Assembly: GCF_000172795.2 (NCBI RefSeq)
Contig: NZ_CP020952.1
Span: forward strand, 186,001-250,000
Source of the DNA: Rhizobium sp. CIAT894
Lineage (GTDB): Bacteria > Pseudomonadota > Alphaproteobacteria > Rhizobiales > Rhizobiaceae
Length of the DNA: 64,000 nt
Direction: 5' to 3'
In this document: positions 1 to 7,348 of the stretch, one piece after another
Layout of the letters: each line of letters opens with the position of its first letter
How positions within the stretch are numbered: the stretch's first letter is position 1
Made by a program: the position numbers and the translations under genes
Notes under the pieces: model-generated
The model's input: the letters and a program-made list of their open reading frames with translations, nothing else
Databases searched by the model: none
Told to the model about the DNA's origin: nothing

Positions 1-551
1 GACAGTCCAAACAGCTTTTCGGCAGCCTTGCTGAACGATAGCACTATTCCCCTGCGATCGATCACCACCATGGCGTCGGGCACGGTGTCCAGGATCGAAC
101 TCAGATGCGCTTCGCGGGATTTAACCGCGTCCTGTGCGCGTCTCAACGCACTCACGTCGCTGTTCGTTTGAATGACGGCAAAGTCCCCATCCGGCAGGTT
201 GACCAGCACGCATCGGGATGCGACGTGAATGTCGTGTCCGCCCTTGTGGCGATGAATGATCTCGCCTTGCCAGAAACCACGCGACTTCAGCTGGTCGCGG
301 ATGTTGTCGGCCGGTTCGGGAAAGGTCGTCGCCAAAAGTTCGTGAACTTTCTCACCGACGGCTTCCTCTCTCGCCCAGCCGTACATGTTCTCGCAGCCGA
401 TGGACCAGTGCGTGACGGTTCCGTCGAAACGATGGATCAGAATGTCCGCTCCATCGAGCACATGCACCATTGCATCCAGTTCCTGGTACGATGCAGTTCT
501 CGGAGAGACGAGGCGATGGGGCATGAACGTCGATCCTGCGGTTCGTTGCAT
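1..551 (-). CDS. fixL: FixL-like PAS sensor histidine kinase, N-terminal part (cut by window edge)
   Basis: About 183 codons are visible before the window edge. The protein begins with a PAS domain (roughly residues 25-145, ending in a PAC-like stretch with VIQTNSDVSAL) and enters a second PAS with TVPDAMVVIDRRGIVLSF, which resembles FixL proteins. FixL kinases sense oxygen through a heme-binding PAS; the heme pocket and kinase core would lie outside the window. The start ATG at 551 overlaps the stop of the upstream fixK gene as TGATG, so the two are translationally coupled; an internal ATG at 524 is an alternative. In R. leguminosarum and R. etli a hybrid FixL sits next to fixK and acts without FixJ (family knowledge). 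Whether this copy carries the fused receiver cannot be seen. Confidence 0.8.
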   Translation of the reverse strand, partial: MQRTAGSTFMPHRLVSPRTASYQELDAMVHVLDGADILIHRFDGTVTHWSIGCENMYGWAREEAVGEKVHELLATTFPEPADNIRDQLKSRGFWQGEIIHRHKGGHDIHVASRCVLVNLPDGDFAVIQTNSDVSALRRAQDAVKSREAHLSSILDTVPDAMVVIDRRGIVLSFSKAAEKLFGL

Positions 552-1282
552 CAGTGCAGCTTGACCCTATGACAGGAATTCTCCGAAAAATCATCTGCAT
601 CACCGGACAACTGTGCAAGGCGGGCGAGATTGACGATCCTGAGGTCGTGCCTGCCTTCGGGCACAACGATGTTTCGCGACGCAAGTTTTGTAATCGTGCG
701 CGATACGGTTTCGATGGTCAGACCGAGATGGTCCGCAATGTCTTGGCGGTTCATCGGAACACGCACCAGGCCCTGCCGTGGCTGAGGACTGCGGCGGGAG
801 GCGAGCTTGACGATGAAGCTGCATAGCCGCTCCTCGGCGTTCTTCTTCGACAGGAGCACCATCTGTTCATGCGCCGCCGCCGCCTCCTGACAGAGGAGCG
901 AGATGTATGCGGGGCCGAGTGCGTTCGATCGGGCGACTTCCTCATGGAAGCTCTTCCGGGCTATGCGGCGGATCCTGCATTCGGTAACAGCCTCCGCCGT
1001 GAACAGGAAATCGTTTTGCAGCGACGCGCCGATCAGATCGCCGGCAAAGTGAAACCCGGTAATCACTCGGCGGCCTTCGCCGATAATGCGATGGAGGCGC
1101 ACGACCCCTTCTTCCACCTGGAAGAGATGGGTCGCTTCGTCGCCCTCCCAGCAGATAGCCTTCCCGGTGGGGACGGTCTCTGCCGCCGATGTTAGAAAAA
1201 GCGATGAAAGAGATTGACCGGCGTGGATGGCGTCGCCCGTCATCTTCGCATTTTCGAACGCCTGGTTGTTCTGCATCAGCAT
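551..1282 (-). CDS. fixK: FixK-type Crp/Fnr transcriptional activator
   Basis: 243 residues with an N-terminal cyclic-nucleotide-type beta-barrel (about 25-140) and a C-terminal winged helix. The recognition helix reads GLTIETVSRTI; its E-x-x-S-R pattern is the FNR/FixK signature for TTGAT-N4-ATCAA sites. The N-terminal cysteine cluster of oxygen-sensing Fnr is absent, which fits FixK rather than FnrN. FixK proteins relay the low-oxygen signal to fixNOQP and other respiratory genes. The gene diverges from fixN, shares a 237-bp intergenic region with it, and overlaps the downstream fixL-like gene as TGATG. It probably corresponds to fixKf of R. etli; that assignment is from memory of gene order. 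Confidence 0.85.
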   Translation of the reverse strand: MLMQNNQAFENAKMTGDAIHAGQSLSSLFLTSAAETVPTGKAICWEGDEATHLFQVEEGVVRLHRIIGEGRRVITGFHFAGDLIGASLQNDFLFTAEAVTECRIRRIARKSFHEEVARSNALGPAYISLLCQEAAAAHEQMVLLSKKNAEERLCSFIVKLASRRSPQPRQGLVRVPMNRQDIADHLGLTIETVSRTITKLASRNIVVPEGRHDLRIVNLARLAQLSGDADDFSENSCHRVKLH

Positions 1283-1367
1283 CGTCTTGTCCCTCGTGAT
1301 CGATAGGCTGACTAGAACTCCGCTGCGTCACACAGGAATGAGCGGACGGTGCCAAAGGGTGAAAGAG

Positions 1368-1383
1368 TGTAACAGTTTGTAAC
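1368..1383 (-). promoter_or_regulatory. K-box-like tandem repeat GTTACA-N4-GTTACA upstream of fixK
   Basis: On the minus strand the sequence is GTTACA-AACT-GTTACA, two perfect hexamers ten bases apart start to start, ending 85 bp before the fixK start. Spacing of about one helical turn between direct repeats is typical of OmpR/PhoB-type response regulators. From memory, this matches the K-box bound by FxkR in R. etli, which links FixL to fixK transcription. The fxkR gene itself is not in the window. Confidence 0.7.
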
Positions 1384-1417
1384 GGCCGCGGCCCGATCCC
1401 GCCTTACCATTTTCTGG

Positions 1418-1431
1418 TTGATGTAGATCAA
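1418..1431. promoter_or_regulatory. Anaerobox (FNR/FixK site) upstream of fixN
   Basis: TTGATGTAGATCAA is a perfect match to TTGAT-N4-ATCAA. It lies 88 bp before the fixN start codon, in the region shared with divergent fixK. This is the normal FixK/FnrN activation site for fixNOQP in rhizobia, and it could also allow feedback on fixK. Confidence 0.88.
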
Positions 1432-1519
1432 GGAGCAATTGCCGGCTTCGTGACAGTCCTGCCTCCAACGACGAGAAAGCCGGCCGCGAGGCGGTCGTCT
1501 TTGCATTGGGGACGACATC

Positions 1520-3142
1520 ATGAATTACACGACGGAAACGATGGTGGTCGCGGTCGCGGCGTTTCTAGCGCTGCTGGGAGCCGCATTCGCGCACGATCAT
1601 CTCTTTGCGGTCCATATGGGCATACTCTGCTTCTGCCTCGTGGTGGGAACGGTGCTGCTGGTCAGGAACGTCGACTTCGCACCGGCGGACCAGCGGCGAA
1701 AGGTCGATGTGTCAGGCTATTTCGACGAGGTGATCCGCTACGGCCTGATCGCTACGGTGTTCTGGGGCGTGGTCGGCTTCCTCGTCGGGGTGATCATCGC
1801 GCTGCAACTGGCCTTTCCCGACCTCAACATCGCGCCCTATCTGAATTTCGGAAGGCTGCGGCCCGTTCACACCTCGGCGGTCATCTTCGCCTTCGGCGGC
1901 AACGCCCTGATCATGACGTCGTTCTATGTGGTGCAGCGCACCTGTCGAGCCCGTCTCTTCGGCGGCAGCCTCGCCTGGTTCGTGTTCTGGGGCTATCAGC
2001 TCTTCATCGTGATGGCTGCGACCGGATATGTTCTCGGCATCACCCAGGCCCGCGAATATGCCGAACCCGAATGGTATGTCGACCTCTGGCTGACCGTCGT
2101 CTGGGTCGCTTATCTCGCTGTCTACCTCGGCACGATCCTGAAGCGCAAAGAGCCGCATATCTATGTGGCGAACTGGTTCTATCTCGGCTTCATCGTCACC
2201 ATCGCGCTGCTGCACGTGGTCAACAATCTGGCGGTTCCCGCCTCGTTCCTCGGCTCCAAGAGCTACTCGCTCTTCTCGGGCGTCCAGGATGCGCTGACCC
2301 AATGGTGGTACGGCCACAACGCCGTCGGCTTCTTCCTCACCGCCGGCTTTCTCGGCATGATGTATTACTTCGTGCCGAAGCAGGCCAATCGACCCGTCTA
2401 TTCCTACCGGCTGTCGATCATCCACTTCTGGGCACTGATCTTCATGTATATCTGGGCCGGCCCGCATCACCTGCATTACACGGCGCTGCCCGACTGGGCC
2501 CAGACGCTCGGCATGGTCTTCTCTGTCATGCTGTGGATGCCCTCCTGGGGCGGCATGATCAACGGCCTCATGACGCTCTCGGGCGCATGGGACAAGATCC
2601 GCACCGATCCGATCATCCGCATGATGATCGTCGCCATCGCCTTCTACGGAATGTCGACCTTCGAAGGCCCGATGATGTCGGTGAAGACGGTCAATTCGCT
2701 CAGCCACTATACCGAGTGGACGATCGGCCATGTGCATTCAGGCGCTCTCGGCTGGGTGGGAATGATCACCTTCGGGGCGATCTATTACCTGACGCCGAAA
2801 CTATGGGGACGCGAACGCCTCTACAGCCTGCGCATGGTCAACTGGCATTTCTGGCTCGCAACGCTCGGCATCGTGATCTACGCCGCCGTGCTTTGGGTCG
2901 CCGGCATCCAGCAAGGGCTGATGTGGCGCGAGTACAACGCCCAGGGCTTCCTCGTCTACTCCTTCGCGGAAACAGTCGCGGCGATGATCCCCTACTACGT
3001 GCTGCGCGCGGTCGGCGGAGCGCTCTACCTGGCGGGCGGTCTCGTCATGGCCTGGAACGTGTTCATGACTATCCGTGGCCGCCAGCGCGACGAAGCTCAG
3101 ATCCCGACCACTTTCGTGCCCCAAGCACAGCCTGCCGAATGA
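1520..3142 (+). CDS. fixN: cbb3-type cytochrome c oxidase subunit I
   Basis: 540 residues, close to the usual FixN/CcoN length, with about 12 membrane segments. Heme and copper ligands are visible: an early His in [10 protein letters not shown], a His in GHNAVGFF, the CuB pair in [10 protein letters not shown], and HVHSGALGW near residue 400. It is the catalytic subunit of the high-affinity terminal oxidase that reduces oxygen to water in the inner membrane under microaerobic conditions, such as in nodules. The start follows a GGGGA ribosome site. It heads fixNOQP behind an anaerobox. Confidence 0.97.
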   Translation: MNYTTETMVVAVAAFLALLGAAFAHDHLFAVHMGILCFCLVVGTVLLVRNVDFAPADQRRKVDVSGYFDEVIRYGLIATVFWGVVGFLVGVIIALQLAFPDLNIAPYLNFGRLRPVHTSAVIFAFGGNALIMTSFYVVQRTCRARLFGGSLAWFVFWGYQLFIVMAATGYVLGITQAREYAEPEWYVDLWLTVVWVAYLAVYLGTILKRKEPHIYVANWFYLGFIVTIALLHVVNNLAVPASFLGSKSYSLFSGVQDALTQWWYGHNAVGFFLTAGFLGMMYYFVPKQANRPVYSYRLSIIHFWALIFMYIWAGPHHLHYTALPDWAQTLGMVFSVMLWMPSWGGMINGLMTLSGAWDKIRTDPIIRMMIVAIAFYGMSTFEGPMMSVKTVNSLSHYTEWTIGHVHSGALGWVGMITFGAIYYLTPKLWGRERLYSLRMVNWHFWLATLGIVIYAAVLWVAGIQQGLMWREYNAQGFLVYSFAETVAAMIPYYVLRAVGGALYLAGGLVMAWNVFMTIRGRQRDEAQIPTTFVPQAQPAE

Positions 3143-3150
3143 GGTGAGAC

Positions 3151-3885
3151 ATGGCATCGATACTTGATAAACACCAGATCCTCGAGAAGAACGCGACGCT
3201 TCTTCTCGTCGGCTCACTGCTGGTCGTGAGCATCGGCGGCATCGTCGAAATCGCCCCGCTCTTCTACCTGCAGAACACGATCGAGAAGGTCGAAGGCATG
3301 CGGCCCTACACGCCGCTCGAGCTCGCCGGACGAAACATCTACATCCGCGAAGGCTGCTATCTCTGCCACAGCCAGATGATCAGACCTTTCCGCGACGAGG
3401 TGGAGCGTTACGGCCATTATTCGCTCGCAGCCGAGTCCATGTACGACCACCCCTTCCAGTGGGGGTCCAAGCGGACTGGCCCGGATCTCGCCCGCGTCGG
3501 CGGACGCTATTCGAACGAATGGCATGTCCAGCATCTCGCAAACCCCAGGGCTGTCGTGCCGGAATCGATCATGCCGAGCTACGCCTTCCTCAAGGAGCAG
3601 GAGGTCACGGTTAAGGATATCGGCATGGACCTCAAGGCCAATGAGGATGTGGGCGTGCCCTACAACGACGACATGCTGGCGAATGCGGAAGCCGACATGA
3701 AGGCCCAGGCCGATCCGAATGCGGATACGACGGCGCTGCTTGCGCGCTACCCGAAAGCGAAGGTCGGCGACTTCGACGGCGATCCGGCCAAGCTGACCGA
3801 AATGGACGCCCTGGTGTCCTACCTGCAGATGCTCGGCACGCTGGTCGATTTCTCGACCTATGACGACGCGACCGGCTACCGCTGA
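3151..3885 (+). CDS. fixO: cbb3 oxidase monoheme cytochrome c subunit
   Basis: 244 residues: one N-terminal membrane anchor (about 14-38), then a periplasmic cytochrome c domain with the heme site CYLCH near residue 70 and a likely axial Met in ESIMPSYAF. FixO/CcoO passes electrons to FixN. The gene starts 8 bp after fixN behind GAGGTGAG. Length and motif order match the family, and no defect is seen. Confidence 0.97.
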   Translation: MASILDKHQILEKNATLLLVGSLLVVSIGGIVEIAPLFYLQNTIEKVEGMRPYTPLELAGRNIYIREGCYLCHSQMIRPFRDEVERYGHYSLAAESMYDHPFQWGSKRTGPDLARVGGRYSNEWHVQHLANPRAVVPESIMPSYAFLKEQEVTVKDIGMDLKANEDVGVPYNDDMLANAEADMKAQADPNADTTALLARYPKAKVGDFDGDPAKLTEMDALVSYLQMLGTLVDFSTYDDATGYR

Positions 3886-3893
3886 GGTGATCC

Positions 3894-4046
3894 ATGGAAA
3901 CCTACACTGCAATGAGACACTTCGCCGACAGCTGGGGCCTTCTGGCAATGACGGCATTCTTCGTCGGCGCGGTCGTGTTCACGCTTCGCCCGGGCAGCAA
4001 GCAGACCGCGAAAGAGGCTGCCGATATTCCCTTGAAGGATGACTGA
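3894..4046 (+). CDS. fixQ: cbb3 oxidase small subunit CcoQ/FixQ
   Basis: A 50-residue protein starting METYTAMRHF, with one membrane helix (about residues 14-31, LLAMTAFFVGAVVFTL) and a charged C-terminal tail. CcoQ-type subunits stabilise the cbb3 complex. It sits in the expected slot, 8 bp after fixO and 1 bp before fixP, behind a GAGGTGATCC ribosome site. Confidence 0.93.
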   Translation: METYTAMRHFADSWGLLAMTAFFVGAVVFTLRPGSKQTAKEAADIPLKDD

Positions 4047-4047
4047 G

Positions 4048-4911
4048 ATGTCGGAAAAACATATCGATGAATTGAGCGGCGTCGAAACGACCGGACATGA
4101 ATGGGACGGCATCCGCGAACTCAACAACCCCATGCCGCGCTGGTGGGTCTGGACATTCTACGTAACGATCCTGTGGGCGATCGGCTATGCCATCGCCTAT
4201 CCGGCCATTCCGATGATCACGTCCGCCACGAAAGGTTATTTCGGCTACTCGACGCGCGCCGAGCTGCAGCAGGATCTCGATCTCGCCAAGGCATCCCAGA
4301 CGAAGTTCCATGATCTGATTGCCGCCAAGACGGTTGAGGAGATCGACACCGATCCTGTTCTTCGGGAATTCGCCATTGCCGGCGGTGCATCCGCTTTCAA
4401 GGTGAACTGCGCGCAGTGCCATGGGTCGGGCGCCAGCGGCGGCCCTGGATTTCCGAACCTCAACGATGACGACTGGCTATGGGGCGGGGATCTCGATGCC
4501 ATCCAGACGACGATCGCGCACGGGATACGCTTCGATTCGGATGCCGAAACGCACGCTTCCGAGATGCCGGCCTTTACCGATGTCCTGGAGCCTATCCAGA
4601 TGAAACAGGTCGCCGCTTATGTTTGGGGACTGACCAATACAGCCTCTGATCCTGCTCTCGCGGCGGCGGGAAAGCAGGTCTTCCTCGACAACTGCGCCGC
4701 ATGCCACGGCGAGGACGCTAAGGGGAAGGTGGAAATGGGCGCGCCGGATCTCGCCGACGCGATCTGGCTGAAGGCGCGCGGCGAAGACGCCATCGCTCGC
4801 CAGGTGGCCTCTCCCAAGCATGGCGTCATGCCGGCCTGGGCAGGGCGCCTCGGCGATACGACGGTCAAGGAACTCACCGTCTTCGTCCATTCGCTTGGCG
4901 GCGGCACGTGA
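4048..4911 (+). CDS. fixP: cbb3 oxidase diheme cytochrome c subunit
   Basis: 287 residues from the ATG at 4048; an in-frame ATG at 4039 overlaps fixQ. There is an N-terminal membrane helix (about 32-55, after NNPMPRWWVW) and two heme c sites, CAQCH near residue 117 and CAACH near residue 214, each followed by Met-containing segments. FixP delivers electrons from the bc1/cytochrome c pool to FixO and FixN. The stretch VETTGHEWDGIREL is highly typical of rhizobial FixP. It ends the fixNOQP operon. Confidence 0.96.
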   Translation: MSEKHIDELSGVETTGHEWDGIRELNNPMPRWWVWTFYVTILWAIGYAIAYPAIPMITSATKGYFGYSTRAELQQDLDLAKASQTKFHDLIAAKTVEEIDTDPVLREFAIAGGASAFKVNCAQCHGSGASGGPGFPNLNDDDWLWGGDLDAIQTTIAHGIRFDSDAETHASEMPAFTDVLEPIQMKQVAAYVWGLTNTASDPALAAAGKQVFLDNCAACHGEDAKGKVEMGAPDLADAIWLKARGEDAIARQVASPKHGVMPAWAGRLGDTTVKELTVFVHSLGGGT

Positions 4912-4921
4912 GGGACAAGCC

Positions 4922-5107
4922 ATGACAGCTCATGACCACAATCCGATCCTCGGCCTCTACGGCACGCCGCGCGCCGTCATCCGGTCACGCGTGTCGGCGC
5001 GCGCCAAGGCGATACCATCATCTTCCGAACAGGACGACCCGGCAAAGATCGGCAATTCGATCGTCAGTTTGACCTGCCTCAAAGATCACGACAGGACGAG
5101 CCGCTAG
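4922..5107 (+). CDS. Small uncharacterised ORF between fixP and fixG
   Basis: 61 codons starting MTAHDHNPILGLYGTPRAV, 10 bp after fixP and preceded by AGGGA, so it could be the last gene of the fixNOQP transcript. It has no membrane helix or recognised motif; the middle is rich in Arg, Ala and Ser. The strong terminator at 5161 follows it. It may be a real small protein or a chance frame, and I cannot assign a function. Confidence 0.4.
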   Translation: MTAHDHNPILGLYGTPRAVIRSRVSARAKAIPSSSEQDDPAKIGNSIVSLTCLKDHDRTSR

Positions 5108-5160
5108 TTCTGGATTTGTCGAGGACGTCCCAGCGGTGCTCTCCTCCGCAGTTCCTCCAG

Positions 5161-5192
5161 GCCACGCCCTCACCCCGGGGCGTGGCTTTTTT
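5161..5192 (+). terminator. Rho-independent terminator after fixNOQP
   Basis: Perfect 9-bp stem GCCACGCCC/GGGCGTGGC with an 8-nt loop, followed directly by six T. It separates the fixNOQP transcript from the fixGHIS promoter region. Confidence 0.9.
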
Positions 5193-5231
5193 CATTTTCC
5201 GCAGAGGTCTCCCCCGGGAAGGCGTTCTTTC

Positions 5232-5245
5232 TTGATCTGCATCAA
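5232..5245. promoter_or_regulatory. Anaerobox upstream of fixG
   Basis: TTGATCTGCATCAA matches TTGAT-N4-ATCAA perfectly and lies 52 bp before the fixG start, just after the fixNOQP terminator. It gives fixGHIS its own FixK/FnrN-dependent promoter. Confidence 0.87.
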
Positions 5246-5297
5246 GGAACGGATGCGCCGCAGGTGGGAGAAGAACAGGCGAAACCGGACAGGTCCC

Positions 5298-6866
5298 ATG
5301 AATCTCTATACCGCACCAGATCCCAATGACATCGAGCGGGTCAGCGTCGAGCCGGTCAATGCACGCCGCAACCGGCAGCCTCTTTATGCGCCTCGGAAGA
5401 AGATTTTTCCCAAGCGCGCCGAGGGGCGATTCCGCCGGTTCAAGTGGATCGTAATGCTGATCACGCTCGGCATCTACTACCTTGCACCGTGGATCCGCTG
5501 GGATCGCGGCCCCTACGCACCCGACCAGGCGATCCTCATCGATCTCTCGTCGCGGCGTTTCTTCTTTTTCTTCATCGAAATCTGGCCTCAGGAATTCTAC
5601 TACGTCGCGGGCCTCCTTGTGATGGCAGGTTTCGGCCTGTTTCTCGTCACCTCGGCGGTCGGACGCGCATGGTGCGGCTATGCCTGTCCGCAGACCGTCT
5701 GGGTCGATCTCTTCCTTGTCGTCGAACGGGCGATCGAAGGCGACCGCAATGCGCGCATGAAACTTGATGCCGCTCCCTTCAGCTTCGACAAGTTGAGGAA
5801 ACGCGTGATCAAGCATTCGATCTGGCTCGTGATCGGCGTTGCCACCGGCGGCGCGTGGATCTTCTATTTTGCCGATGCACCGAGCCTGGCCGTTTCGCTG
5901 TTCACCGGCGCGGCTCCCGCAGTCGCCTATGCTACGGTCGCCACATTGACCGCGACCACCTACGTGCTCGGCGGCCTCATGCGCGAGCAGGTGTGCACCT
6001 ATATGTGCCCTTGGCCGCGTATCCAGGGTGCGATGCTTGACGAGAACTCTCTCGTCGTCACCTACAACGACTGGCGGGGCGAGCAGCGGTCGCGCCATGC
6101 AAAGAAGACCCAGGCACAGGGCCTGCCGGTCGGGGATTGCGTGGATTGCAATGCCTGCGTGGCCGTCTGTCCGATGGGGATCGACATTCGCGACGGGCAG
6201 CAGATGGAGTGCATCACATGCGCTCTCTGCATCGACGCCTGCGACGGCGTGATGGACAAGCTCGGCAAGCCCCGCGGCCTGATCGCCTATGCGACGCTCA
6301 GTGAATATTCGAGCAATATGTCGCTTGCGACAGACGCGGGAACAACGCCGATCCAACCATCCAGGGTCAGAAACGAGGATGGAAGTTTCGTTTCCGCGGT
6401 CCGGCACTTCGACTGGCGCATCATCTTTCGTCCGAGAATCGTCTTTTACGCCGTCGTCTGGGCATCGATCGGCATTGCCATGGTCGTCCATCTCGCCTTC
6501 CGCGAGCGCCTCGAACTCAATGTCGTCCACGACCGGAACCCGCAATATGTCCTCGAAAGCGACGGTTCGATCCGCAACGGCTACACGCTGCGTGTCCTGA
6601 ACATGGTGCCGACGCCGAGGGATGTGAACATTACTCTGGTCGGGTTGGAGGGAGCGACGATGCGCATTTCCGAGCTCGGCAAGGAAGATGGCCGCAGCTT
6701 TACCGTCCATGCCGAACCCGACGCGGCCACGACGCTCAAGGTCTTCGTGACGCGAAAGCCTGACGGAGCCGAAATCAACGAATTCCTCTTCGTCATCGAA
6801 GATACGGACCGTACCGACCGGGCGACCTATCGGGCGGCGTTCAATGCACCGGGAGACGTCAAATGA
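5298..6866 (+). CDS. fixG: Cytochrome c oxidase accessory protein, membrane ferredoxin-like FixG/CcoG
   Basis: 522 residues from the ATG at 5298, the usual FixG length; longer in-frame starts at 5253 or 5136 would run into the anaerobox or terminator. About five membrane helices are present, with cysteine motifs AWCGYACPQT and CTYMCPWPR, and a double 4Fe-4S ferredoxin segment (CVDCNACVAVCP and CITCALCIDAC, about residues 280-315). CcoG is thought to act in copper reduction or delivery for cbb3 assembly. The stop overlaps fixH as ATGA. Confidence 0.95.
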   Translation: MNLYTAPDPNDIERVSVEPVNARRNRQPLYAPRKKIFPKRAEGRFRRFKWIVMLITLGIYYLAPWIRWDRGPYAPDQAILIDLSSRRFFFFFIEIWPQEFYYVAGLLVMAGFGLFLVTSAVGRAWCGYACPQTVWVDLFLVVERAIEGDRNARMKLDAAPFSFDKLRKRVIKHSIWLVIGVATGGAWIFYFADAPSLAVSLFTGAAPAVAYATVATLTATTYVLGGLMREQVCTYMCPWPRIQGAMLDENSLVVTYNDWRGEQRSRHAKKTQAQGLPVGDCVDCNACVAVCPMGIDIRDGQQMECITCALCIDACDGVMDKLGKPRGLIAYATLSEYSSNMSLATDAGTTPIQPSRVRNEDGSFVSAVRHFDWRIIFRPRIVFYAVVWASIGIAMVVHLAFRERLELNVVHDRNPQYVLESDGSIRNGYTLRVLNMVPTPRDVNITLVGLEGATMRISELGKEDGRSFTVHAEPDAATTLKVFVTRKPDGAEINEFLFVIEDTDRTDRATYRAAFNAPGDVK

Positions 6867-7348
6867 AGGCTTCTGCTCAAGGTTTCACAGGCCTGCACAT
6901 GTTGCTCGCGACGTCGGCATTCTTCGCCGTGGTGATCGCCGTAAACGTCACGATGGCCGTCTACGCCTCCTCCAGCTGGAGCGGCCTCGTCGTGGAAAAC
7001 ACCTATGTCGCCAGCCAGGAATTCAACCGCAACGCGGCAGCGATGAAGGCGATGAGCGCCTCCGGCATTGAGGGCGACCTTTCCATCAAGGGGCGCGAGA
7101 TTCGCTACGACATCCACGACAAGGGCGGGGCGCCCGCGATTGTCGACGATGTCGTGCTGAATTTCAAACGGCCGGTCGGAGACCACGAGGACTTCCACCT
7201 CACGCTCGGGAAGACGGGCGAGGGGCGTTTCGAAGCCGAGCATACGGTCGCCAAGGGCGACTGGATCGTCGAGATCATCTCGAGAAAGGACGGCGTCGTC
7301 GTCATGCACGAAGCCAAACGCTTCGATACCGCGGAGTTCGGCCAATGA
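6863..7348 (+). CDS. fixH: cbb3 oxidase assembly protein FixH
   Basis: 161 residues with one N-terminal membrane helix (about 10-32) and a periplasmic domain of the FixH/CcoH family, including WSGLVVENTYVASQEFN, the typical post-helix segment. FixH works with FixI in maturation of the cbb3 oxidase. It overlaps both fixG and fixI by four bases (ATGA), indicating coupled translation. Confidence 0.94.
   Translation: MKASAQGFTGLHMLLATSAFFAVVIAVNVTMAVYASSSWSGLVVENTYVASQEFNRNAAAMKAMSASGIEGDLSIKGREIRYDIHDKGGAPAIVDDVVLNFKRPVGDHEDFHLTLGKTGEGRFEAEHTVAKGDWIVEIISRKDGVVVMHEAKRFDTAEFGQ

Noticed and set aside
1712..2737. Long leftward open frame inside fixN
   Set aside because: It is the shadow of a strongly conserved fixN on the other strand; its translation is charged and low in complexity with no motif.
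5079..6710. Long leftward open frame opposite fixG
   Set aside because: Antisense shadow of fixG; no ribosome site or recognisable domain.
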